NCBI RefSeq assembly: GCF_010550675.1
Contig: NZ_JAAGOA010000001.1
Location: forward strand, 370,971-434,970
DNA length: 64,000 bases
Reading direction: 5' to 3'
Source of the DNA: Phytoactinopolyspora halotolerans
GTDB taxonomy: Bacteria; Actinomycetota; Actinomycetes; Jiangellales; Jiangellaceae
Part shown: positions 54,293 through 61,191 of the stretch, in pieces
Layout of the letters: each line of letters starts with the position of its first letter
How positions within the stretch are numbered: position 1 is the stretch's first letter
Translations under genes and position numbers: made by a program
The notes under the pieces: generated by a model
Databases searched by the model: none
Told to the model about the DNA's origin: nothing
Seen by the model: the letters and a program-made list of their open reading frames with translations, nothing else

Positions 54293-54904
54293 TTACTCCT
54301 CGGCCTCGACCTCGTCGAGGTAGTCGTCGACCAGAATGACTACAATCCGGCTGGGGTTGAGCCCTTCGAAGGATTCTGCGACGCGACCGACCTCAGGGAA
54401 CTGGGCGGCCAGTGCCTCGGCGGACTCTTGCAGGCCCGGCGGGTAGTAGACCGTCGTCTCCGGCACTGTGCCGTTGAAACCGCTGGTGGCGGCGACCTCC
54501 CAGCCGCCCGCCTCGAACCGGTCCGCGGCGGTGAGCTCCAGCCCTTCCACCGAGGTCTGGTTCGCGATGCCGATCGGCGTGCGCAACTCCGCGGGTGCCT
54601 CGGTCGGTTCGTCGTCCGGCTCCTCGGTCTCGTCGGAGCCGTCCTCGTCGGCGTCTTCGTCGGTGTCGTCGGTCGGATCGCCGGTCGGCTCGTCCGAGGC
54701 GTCCTCATCCGGCTCGGTGGCGTCACCACCGCCGTCGTCCTGTGGCTCGTCGGTGGAGTCGGCGGCGACGTCCTCGTCGCCCCCGTCGTCGTTACCCCCG
54801 GTGTCGTCTCCGAAGAAGACAAGCAAAGCGAGGACTACCCCCACCGTGCCGACCAGCGCAACAAGCGACGGCCACGCTCGATCGAGCCGTTCGCGTATCG
54901 TCAC
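54293..54904 (-). CDS. Membrane-anchored LytR C-terminal-domain protein with acidic linker
   Basis: This 203-aa protein has one N-terminal transmembrane helix (about 10-31; WPSLVALVGTVGVVLALLVFF), a long Asp/Glu/Thr/Pro linker (about 32-105) and a LytR_C-like domain (IGIANQTSVEGLELTAADRFEAGGW; PGLQESAEALAAQF). Such proteins face the wall side and are common in actinobacteria, but their role is unknown. The linker is encoded by GAC/GAG-rich low-complexity DNA. Confidence 0.82.
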   Translation of the reverse strand: MTIRERLDRAWPSLVALVGTVGVVLALLVFFGDDTGGNDDGGDEDVAADSTDEPQDDGGGDATEPDEDASDEPTGDPTDDTDEDADEDGSDETEEPDDEPTEAPAELRTPIGIANQTSVEGLELTAADRFEAGGWEVAATSGFNGTVPETTVYYPPGLQESAEALAAQFPEVGRVAESFEGLNPSRIVVILVDDYLDEVEAEE

Positions 54905-54960
54905 AGCAAACGTAGGCTACGCGACAACGGTGCTGTTTGCCGATCGGCTGAATACATGAG

Positions 54961-55263
54961 TCAGGCCTCCGCGGACAGACGACGAGCCGAGCGTGCTCGC
55001 GTTCTGGAGGAGCGCAGTCTGCGCAGCCGCTTGACCAGCATCGCGTCGTGCGCCAACGCCTCAGGTCGATCGATGAGGGCATTGAGCACCTGGTAGTACC
55101 GGGTAGAGGTCATGTCGAAGCGTTCGCGGATGACCTGCTCCTTGGAGCCCGCGTACTTCCACCACTGCCGCTCGAACTCGAGGATGTCGCGCTCCCGCTC
55201 GTCGAGCTCCCTGGACCCAGTGGCGCTTCCGGATACATCGGCAACAGCTTCCATGCTCGCCAT
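54961..55263 (-). CDS. DUF3263 HTH-like protein
   Basis: This 100-aa conserved actinobacterial protein has the DUF3263 core ERDILEFERQWWKYAGSKEQ, then IRERFDMTSTRYYQVLNALIDRPEAL, which has sigma-region-like HTH character, and a basic tail. Cytosolic DNA binding is plausible but unproven. ATG 55263 is chosen, with ATG 55254 as an alternative. It precedes the LytR_C gene on the same strand, a conserved pair. Confidence 0.87.
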   Translation of the reverse strand: MASMEAVADVSGSATGSRELDERERDILEFERQWWKYAGSKEQVIRERFDMTSTRYYQVLNALIDRPEALAHDAMLVKRLRRLRSSRTRARSARRLSAEA

Positions 55264-55414
55264 CGTACGCACATCGTGCCCCGTCTCAGCATCCCCGACA
55301 CGGCCGGCGCCCGCCGAGTGTGCAGGTCGGAGCGGGACAGGCGACATTCGGCATGACATCCGGTGCGTGAGGTCGAAACGGGAGCAGGTACCGTAGAACA
55401 GGCGAGGAGGCCAC

Positions 55415-56815
55415 GTGGAGAACACTGGAAAGAGCAGCTTCGTCGTCGTCGCCAACAGGCTCCCGGTCGATCGGGTGGTCGCGGCAGACGGCTCTACAAC
55501 CTGGCGTCGTAGCCCTGGTGGGTTGGTTACGGCACTCGCACCGGTGATGCGCGCGTATGACGGCGCATGGGTGGGGTGGACCGGTTCGCCGGATGATGAA
55601 CTGGCGCCGTTCTCGACCGATGACATGGATCTGATCTCGGTCCCGCTGTCGCCCGAGGAGATCTCGATGTATTACGAGGGCTTCTCGAACGCGACGCTGT
55701 GGCCGCTGTACCACGACGTGATCGTGGCTCCGGAGTATCACCGCGAGTGGTGGGATGCCTACCGGAGAGTGAACGACCGGTTCGCCAGGGCGGCCGCCTC
55801 GGTCGCCGACGAAGGGGCCGTCGTCTTCGTCCAGGATTATCAGCTCCAGCTGGTTCCCAACCTGCTGCGTCGGCTTCGGCCCGATCTCAAGATCGGATTC
55901 TTCCTGCACATCCCTTTCCCGCCGCCGGAACTCTTCGCCCAGCTGCCGTGGCGTCGACAGATCCTGGAAGGGCTGGTCGGAGCCGACCTCGTCGGATTCC
56001 AGCGGGGTGGTGCCGCGGACAACTTCGTCGGGCTGGTGGACCGGTACACCGACGCGACGGCGGCCGAGCGGCGGGTGCGAATGCCCGATGGGCGCACCGT
56101 GCACGTGCAGCCGTTCCCCATTTCGATCGAGGTCAGCGAGATCACCGGGCTGTTGTCCGACCCCGACGTGGTGCAGCGGGGCACGCAGATCCGGGAGGAG
56201 ATCGGATCCCCGGGCAGCATGCTGCTGGGCGTGGATCGCCTCGACTACACCAAGGGCATCGGTCATCGGCTCAAGGCTTTCGGTGAGCTGTTGGCCGGCG
56301 GCGACATCACGCCGGACGAAGCGGTGCTGGTGCAGGTGGCGACGCCGAGCCGGGAGCGTGTCGAGGCGTACCAGACGCTGCGCGACGAGATCGAACTACA
56401 GGTGGGGCGGCTCAACGGCGAATACGGCCGGATCGGCCAGCCGGCCATTCATTACCTGCATTCGTCGTACGAGCGGGCCGAGCTCGTGTCATTGCTGCGT
56501 GCGGCCGACGTGATGGTTGTCACACCGTTGCGCGACGGCATGAATCTGGTGGCCAAGGAGTATGTCGCCGCACGGACGGACCTCCGCGGCGCCCTGGTGC
56601 TGTCCGAGTTCGCCGGAGCCGCCGACGAGCTGGGCGACGGCGCGTTCATGGTCAACCCACACGACATCGACGGGCTGAAGCGGACCCTGCTCGCCGCGAT
56701 GCGGATCGACGAATCGGAAGCGGAGGAGCGGATGAAGCTGCTCCGCGACCACGTGCTCAGTCACGACATCACACGCTGGGCGCAGGAGTTCCTCGCCACA
56801 CTCCGCTCTACCTGA
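55415..56815 (+). CDS. otsA: Alpha,alpha-trehalose-phosphate synthase (UDP- or ADP-glucose forming)
   Basis: This 466-aa GT20 enzyme joins nucleotide-glucose and glucose 6-phosphate to give trehalose 6-phosphate. Motifs are [12 protein letters not shown] at the N-terminus, [47 protein letters not shown] and [19 protein letters not shown] 55415 follows GAGGAGG. Together with otsB it makes the osmoprotectant trehalose. A hairpin element begins 38 bp after its stop. Confidence 0.95.
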   Translation: MENTGKSSFVVVANRLPVDRVVAADGSTTWRRSPGGLVTALAPVMRAYDGAWVGWTGSPDDELAPFSTDDMDLISVPLSPEEISMYYEGFSNATLWPLYHDVIVAPEYHREWWDAYRRVNDRFARAAASVADEGAVVFVQDYQLQLVPNLLRRLRPDLKIGFFLHIPFPPPELFAQLPWRRQILEGLVGADLVGFQRGGAADNFVGLVDRYTDATAAERRVRMPDGRTVHVQPFPISIEVSEITGLLSDPDVVQRGTQIREEIGSPGSMLLGVDRLDYTKGIGHRLKAFGELLAGGDITPDEAVLVQVATPSRERVEAYQTLRDEIELQVGRLNGEYGRIGQPAIHYLHSSYERAELVSLLRAADVMVVTPLRDGMNLVAKEYVAARTDLRGALVLSEFAGAADELGDGAFMVNPHDIDGLKRTLLAAMRIDESEAEERMKLLRDHVLSHDITRWAQEFLATLRST

Positions 56816-56852
56816 CTCTTGTGAGATCTCACAATCCGAGAAGACCGCCCGA

Positions 56853-56954
56853 AGGCTGGGCGGAGATTTTCATCCATGGTGTGGCGGGCATCGGTGCGGC
56901 AGAGCGCCAGCTCGGACGAGCCTCTGGGCGAGGATGAAAATCTCCGCCCAGCCT
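56853..56954. repeat. Perfect 23-bp inverted repeat with a loop shared with 2774-2874
   Basis: Arms at 56853-56875 and 56932-56954 are exact reverse complements (23 bp, core GGCTGGGCGGAG). They enclose a 56-nt loop beginning ATGGTGTGGCGGGCATC, the same 17 bases as the loop at 2796-2812; the full loops are about 80% identical. The stems of the two elements share no sequence. Both elements lie shortly downstream of plus-strand genes. Each loop also contains a short CCAG...CTGG helix around GGACGAG. Confidence 0.85.
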
Positions 56955-57211
56955 CAGTCGCGGTCGTACTCGGTGTAGGCCAACCACGCCTGGGTATCGG
57001 CTGCATCCGGTGAATCGTTCACTGGTTGTACGGCCGGATCGCCGTTGTCGATTGCGGCCAGGTCGGTCTCGGCCTGCTCGACGCGCGCCAGTTCGCGCGT
57101 GGCGAGCGAGATGAGACTGCGCAGGCCGATAGCGCCGAACCGGTCGCGGACAACCTGGACGGCGTTGACCACGACCGGGTCGACGTCTCCGGTGGACTCG
57201 GGACCTTGCAT
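56954..57211 (-). CDS. Small conserved hypothetical protein
   Basis: This 85-aa acidic protein (VVVNAVQVVRDRFGAIGLRSLISLATRELARVEQAETDLA core) is predicted mostly helical and cytosolic. I do not recognise the family. ATG 57211 follows GAGAGGGTGAAAG, a good ribosome-binding site, which supports it as real. Its stop codon abuts the right arm of the hairpin at 56853-56954, and it converges on otsA. Confidence 0.65.
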   Translation of the reverse strand: MQGPESTGDVDPVVVNAVQVVRDRFGAIGLRSLISLATRELARVEQAETDLAAIDNGDPAVQPVNDSPDAADTQAWLAYTEYDRD

Positions 57212-57513
57212 CTTTCACCCTCTCGACGGTGGTTGTGACTCGCCGCTTCACCGTAGCGGGTCAAAATGTCGACTGAACGACAACGTCCGTGTGGCGAGTC
57301 GGCGTGTGAGGGTCATCACGTACTTCTAAATTAGGGCAAAGCGGACGAAGTAGCCAATGAATCAAGATCGCTCGTCTCACCTACGGCAGGCCTCCGTGAC
57401 ACCGTGACCTGGTATCCAGCAAGATGAGCAGCGTACAGGACCGTGTGGGGCGGAGTTCAGGTGGCTGGTCCGGTGCGACGAGGCACGCAGCTCAAGGTCC
57501 TTAGGGTGGTCGT
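57212..57513. other. Divergent intergenic region
   Basis: This 302-bp region between two outward-facing small genes must hold both promoters. A relatively AT-rich patch (about 57318-57370) stands out, but no -35/-10 pair or operator is clear. No RNA gene is visible. Confidence 0.3.
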
Positions 57514-57981
57514 TTGTTCCCTCGCCGGTTCGCGCTCGTGCGGCACGTCGACTACACCGGAATCTCCGGTGTCGGCGTGGTCGCGTACGGGGTGGTGTTC
57601 GCTGACGGGCACGTCGCTCTGCGGTGGTGCTCGGACCATCCTGCGACGAGCCTCTGGAACTCGATCGACGATCTGATCGCCGTGCACGGTCACGGGGACG
57701 GCACCAGTGTGCAATGGATCGACTCGGCGACGGACCGGTTGCACGAGGCCATGGAGGCGATGGAAGCACCTCGTGGCGGGCGACGTCGCAAGGGCGCGAT
57801 CGTGGACGAGGTACCCCGGCAGCCGTCGGCTCCTCAGACTCCCGAGGAGACGATTCCGGAGACGCCGCCACCGCCGCCGGACGAGCCGTTCGACGAGCCG
57901 GCCGTCCCGGCGCCGCGGCACGGCGGGGGCCGGCACCGGCGTCGTTCCGCTCCGGCGGAGGAGTCGGCCGCGCCCCGCTGA
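57514..57981 (+). CDS. Conserved actinobacterial hypothetical protein
   Basis: This 155-aa protein has a conserved N-terminal half (LVRHVDYTGISGVGVVAYGVVFADGHVALRW; SDHPATSLWNSIDDLIAVHGH) and a Pro/Arg-rich disordered C-terminal half. Homologues are common in actinobacteria, as far as I recall, without known function. The TTG at 57514 has an AGGGTGG lead; GTG 57538 is an alternative start just before the conserved block. It is cytosolic with no membrane segment. Confidence 0.7.
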   Translation: MFPRRFALVRHVDYTGISGVGVVAYGVVFADGHVALRWCSDHPATSLWNSIDDLIAVHGHGDGTSVQWIDSATDRLHEAMEAMEAPRGGRRRKGAIVDEVPRQPSAPQTPEETIPETPPPPPDEPFDEPAVPAPRHGGGRHRRRSAPAEESAAPR

Positions 57982-58007
57982 TCCGCGCATCCGGTCGGCG
58001 AGCGGTC

Positions 58008-58062
58008 GCGGCGCAGGGATGCGGTGCGGGGGTTGCGGTGCGGGGGTTGCGGTGCAGGGATT
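58008..58062. repeat. 14-bp imperfect tandem repeat (about four units)
   Basis: Units of GCGGTGCGGGGGTT occur at 58021-58034 and 58035-58048 (identical). They are flanked by GCGGCGCAGGGAT (58008-58020) and GCGGTGCAGGGATT (58049-58062), with further decay to about 58088. It lies between the hypothetical gene and the convergent GntR gene. It is a minisatellite-like tract that could vary in copy number. Confidence 0.85.
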
Positions 58063-58087
58063 GCGCGCAGTGTTGCGGCGTGGCGGT

Positions 58088-58822
58088 TCAGGGCTCGTCG
58101 GCGGTGGAGCCGGATCCGATCCGGGCGGGCTGGAGATCCACCCGGAACTGGTACCGGTCACCCCGATACACCGAACGGACGAACTCGACCACCTGCCCGT
58201 CCCGGGCTCGGGATACCCGCTCGAACAGGAATGCGGGGGAGTGAACCGGAACTTCGAGGATCTCCGACTCCCGTTCGTCGGTGACCGTCACCTCGATGGT
58301 CTGGACGCCGCCGGCGAGCATGATGCCGTGCCGTTCGGCGAGCAGCTCGTAGAACGATGCGTGGTCCAGCGCCGCACCGTCCAGCCCGGGCGCGACACGT
58401 CCGGGTACGTGCAGGGTCTCCACGGCCATCGGCGCGTCGTCGGCAAGGCGCAGACGCACCACCCGGAGCACGGGCTCTCCGGTGGTGATCTCCAGCCGCT
58501 TGGCGAGTTTCGGGCTGGCGGCGAGTTCGCCGGCGTCCAGCGTCCGGCTGGACGGGACCACGCCGCGCTGTCTCATGTCCTCGGAGAAGGACGTGACCGC
58601 GAGCCCTTGGGCGATCTTGGGTCCGGCCACGAACGTACCCGCGCCGTGCTTGCGCTTGAGCCGGCCTTCGCGGATGACCTCTTCGATCGCGCGGCGCAGC
58701 GTCATCCGCGCCACGCCGAACTGGGGAGCCAGGGTCCGCTCAGGTGGCAGTGCCTCGCCCACCTCCATCTCGGCGATGAGATCGAGGATCTGGTCTCGAA
58801 TCGAGAGGTATTTCGCTGCCAC
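58088..58822 (-). CDS. GntR regulator of the HutC/DasR subfamily (UTRA domain)
   Basis: This 244-aa regulator has a GntR winged HTH (residues about 5-70; PPERTLAPQFGVARMTLRRAIEE region) and a C-terminal UTRA ligand-binding domain (GEPVLRVVRLRLADDAPMAVETLHVP; QVVEFVRSVYRGDRYQFRVDL). GTG 58822 is preceded by GGAGGG at good spacing; ATG 58852 is possible but lacks one. UTRA regulators of this type often sense phosphorylated sugars or amino sugars. DasR-like sites at 59024-59059 suggest it controls the adjacent glycosidase. Confidence 0.88.
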   Translation of the reverse strand: MAAKYLSIRDQILDLIAEMEVGEALPPERTLAPQFGVARMTLRRAIEEVIREGRLKRKHGAGTFVAGPKIAQGLAVTSFSEDMRQRGVVPSSRTLDAGELAASPKLAKRLEITTGEPVLRVVRLRLADDAPMAVETLHVPGRVAPGLDGAALDHASFYELLAERHGIMLAGGVQTIEVTVTDERESEILEVPVHSPAFLFERVSRARDGQVVEFVRSVYRGDRYQFRVDLQPARIGSGSTADEP

Positions 58823-59023
58823 GCCAACCCTCCGAGTCAGCCGTCGGATCATTCAATTGTGGCAGGTCATCTCTGCTGCCATTGCCGTGTGGTGGAGGCG
58901 TAGCGCATGGCACGTCGCTCGTCGGCCGTTGCTGGCATTGTGCCAGATTTCCCAGACCGTGCATGTGCACGTCGGCCCTAGCCTGCGCAAGTTCCGTCGT
59001 GGCTCTAGACGCGCTGCTGCGCA

Positions 59024-59059
59024 TGGTCCAGACTGTGGGGCACTGTTGGTCTAGGCCAA
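59024..59059 (+). promoter_or_regulatory. DasR-like operator sites upstream of the glycosidase
   Basis: TTGGTCTAGGCCAA (59046-59059) is a near-perfect palindrome whose core TGGTCTAGGCCA differs at one position from the DasR-type consensus core TGGTCTAGACCA. A weaker copy, TGGTCCAGACT, lies at 59024-59034, and GGCTCTAGAC at 59001-59010. The best site ends 3 bp before the ribosome-binding site, so binding would block transcription or early elongation. Confidence 0.65.
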
Positions 59060-59072
59060 TTTGGAGGCCATG

Positions 59073-60662
59073 ATGGCTCGACTCCGCACAGCAGGCCGCG
59101 CCGCCGCACTGAGCGCGGCCGTCGCCGGACTACTCACCGCCACATTCGCGACGCCGTCGTCCGCGGACGGCGACGACGAGCTGCCCGAACAGTGGCGAAG
59201 TTACTGGGTGGACGCGTTCAACCCCGGTATCTACAACGCTGACCAGGTCGAGAAGCTGGTCGACGACGCGCTGGCGGTCAACGCGAACGCACTGATCGTG
59301 CAGACCGCACGGCGGTACGACTGCTTCTGCAATCGCGCGCTGTACCCGCGGACCGATGCCGCGATCGCTCCGGAACCGTACGATCCGCTGGACGAGATCA
59401 TCGAGCAGGCGCACGCCGCCGGACTCGAGGTGCACGCGTGGGTCAACGTCAACACGATGTGGAACTCCACCACGCCGCCCACCTCCGACGAGCACGTCTT
59501 CAACCAGCACGGTCCGACCGCCGAAGGCGAGGACCGCTGGCTGAACAAGATGGCGGACGGCACCGAACTGCGCGGTGCCAACGCGTACATCGACCCCGGA
59601 CACCCGGACGCCGTGGACTACATCGTCGACGCCGTGCAGAGCATCGTCGCCGAATACGACGTGGACGGGATCAACCTCGACTACGTCCGCTATCCCGACT
59701 TCAGCTCATCCACCACACACAGCGACTGGGGGTACAACGACGTCTCGGTGGCCCGGTTCCAGGACGAGACCGGACATACCGACGTGCCCGAGGCCTCAGA
59801 CGAGCAGTGGAGCGACTGGCGGCGGGATCAGATGACCAACCTCGTGCGCAAGATCTACTTGGGCATGTGGGAGGTGGATCCGGCGGCCCGGCTCACCATG
59901 GACGCGATCACGTACGGCTTCGGTCCGCAGAGCGTCGGCGGCTGGGAGAACACCCGGACGTACGCGGAGGTGCTGCAGGACTGGAGGGGCTGGCAGGACG
60001 AGGGGATCATGGACACGGTCGTGGCCATGAACTACAAGCGGGAGTGGATGCCGGACCAGGCGCGCATGTTCGAGGAGTGGAACGAGGTGCTCGCGGACTG
60101 GCAGGGCGACCGGCAGTCGGTCTCCGGCCCAGCGCTCTACCTGAACGAGATCGAGGACAGCCTCCAGCAGGTACAGGATCTGCTCACCCCGACCGATGCG
60201 GGCAACACGGTGGTCGGCTGGAGCGGATACTCCTACGCCAACCCGAGCATGACGGCTGCCGGAAGCTCCGATCCCGCGGTCAAGGACGCTGAGCGGGCCG
60301 CCCTCGCCGAGGCGCTGACCGAAGGCGACAACGCGCCGTTCGCCGAACCCGCCGCGGTGCCCTCGATGCCGTGGAAGGAGAACCCCACGGACGGTCATGT
60401 CAGCGGGGAGTTGGTGACCAAGGGCGGCGAGCCGTTGAACGGCGTGAAGGTCACGCTGCAGCCGCTGACCGGGGGCGGCGAGAAGCTGACGCGGAGCAGC
60501 GACGGCTCCGGTTGGTTCGGGTTCGCGCACGTGCCGTCCGGGCGGTATCTGGTCCGTATCGAGCTGCCGGACGGCGTGGTGGGCAAGCCGGTGACCTATG
60601 TCCAGGTCACCGACGGTGAGATCGCGACCGCGGAGCTGGCACCTCTGGTCCGGTTGCGCTGA
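59073..60662 (+). CDS. Secreted GHL10-type glycoside hydrolase-like protein
   Basis: This 529-aa exported protein has a signal peptide (residues 1 to about 31; AALSAAVAGLLTATFATPSSA). A GHL10/DUF187-type TIM-barrel catalytic domain follows (WRSYWVDAFNPGIYN; EVHAWVNVNTMWN; DVDGINLDYVRYPD with a candidate acid; VVAMNYKREW). A C-terminal Ig-like carboxypeptidase-regulatory fold completes it (HVSGELVTKGGEPLNGVKVTL; DGSGWFGFAHVPSGRYLVRIEL). These proteins are thought to cleave cell-wall or amino-sugar polymers. ATG 59073 has GGAGG 5 bp upstream. Control by the GntR neighbour is likely. Confidence 0.85.
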   Translation: MARLRTAGRAAALSAAVAGLLTATFATPSSADGDDELPEQWRSYWVDAFNPGIYNADQVEKLVDDALAVNANALIVQTARRYDCFCNRALYPRTDAAIAPEPYDPLDEIIEQAHAAGLEVHAWVNVNTMWNSTTPPTSDEHVFNQHGPTAEGEDRWLNKMADGTELRGANAYIDPGHPDAVDYIVDAVQSIVAEYDVDGINLDYVRYPDFSSSTTHSDWGYNDVSVARFQDETGHTDVPEASDEQWSDWRRDQMTNLVRKIYLGMWEVDPAARLTMDAITYGFGPQSVGGWENTRTYAEVLQDWRGWQDEGIMDTVVAMNYKREWMPDQARMFEEWNEVLADWQGDRQSVSGPALYLNEIEDSLQQVQDLLTPTDAGNTVVGWSGYSYANPSMTAAGSSDPAVKDAERAALAEALTEGDNAPFAEPAAVPSMPWKENPTDGHVSGELVTKGGEPLNGVKVTLQPLTGGGEKLTRSSDGSGWFGFAHVPSGRYLVRIELPDGVVGKPVTYVQVTDGEIATAELAPLVRLR

Positions 60663-60743
60663 CGCAGCGGCACACCACGGATTCGCGGGCCGGTGTAGGG
60701 TGAGGGGCGCCTGAGAACCGGAAGCATGCAGGGAGGTGGGGAC

Positions 60744-61133
60744 GTGCCTCAGCGGCGCGCCACGGGCCGACCGCGCAGCATGGCGTGGCGGCTCCCGGCC
60801 ATCCTGATCTCCGGGCTCTTCATGATCGTGACGGCGGGTTTGCCGTCGCTCGCGTCCGGCGCCCCGGTCCGCGAACCGTCCGTGGAGACCAAGCACGAGA
60901 CCGTCGGCGGCCCGGCCAGCACGGCCGGGACGCCCGCACCGGAACTGGTGGTGGTCGCACCGGCCGGCACGGAGCTGGGCGTGGCGCCACCTCCGCCGGC
61001 CCGCACCGTGGTGCCGCCGCTGATGCGGGTCGGGTCGGGGGGAACCGGTGATGCGGATCACCTACTCCGTGGGCGGCAGGGACATGACACGGCCAACCCC
61101 GACCGGGCGCCGCCGGTGACAGGACAGCAGTAG
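60744..61133 (+). CDS. Small exported hypothetical protein
   Basis: This 129-aa frame starts at GTG 60744 after GGGAGGTGGGG. It has a basic start, a hydrophobic helix (about 14-36; LPAILISGLFMIVTAGLPSLASG) compatible with a signal peptide, and a Pro/Ala/Gly-rich disordered remainder. I know no homologous family. The strong ribosome-binding site and position between two plus-strand genes support expression, but coding is not certain. Confidence 0.5.
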   Translation: MPQRRATGRPRSMAWRLPAILISGLFMIVTAGLPSLASGAPVREPSVETKHETVGGPASTAGTPAPELVVVAPAGTELGVAPPPPARTVVPPLMRVGSGGTGDADHLLRGRQGHDTANPDRAPPVTGQQ

Positions 61134-61191
61134 ACGCCCTGAAACCAGCCCGCTCGGTCGGGTCCCGCGTATATCTCCCGCGCGAGGGCTC

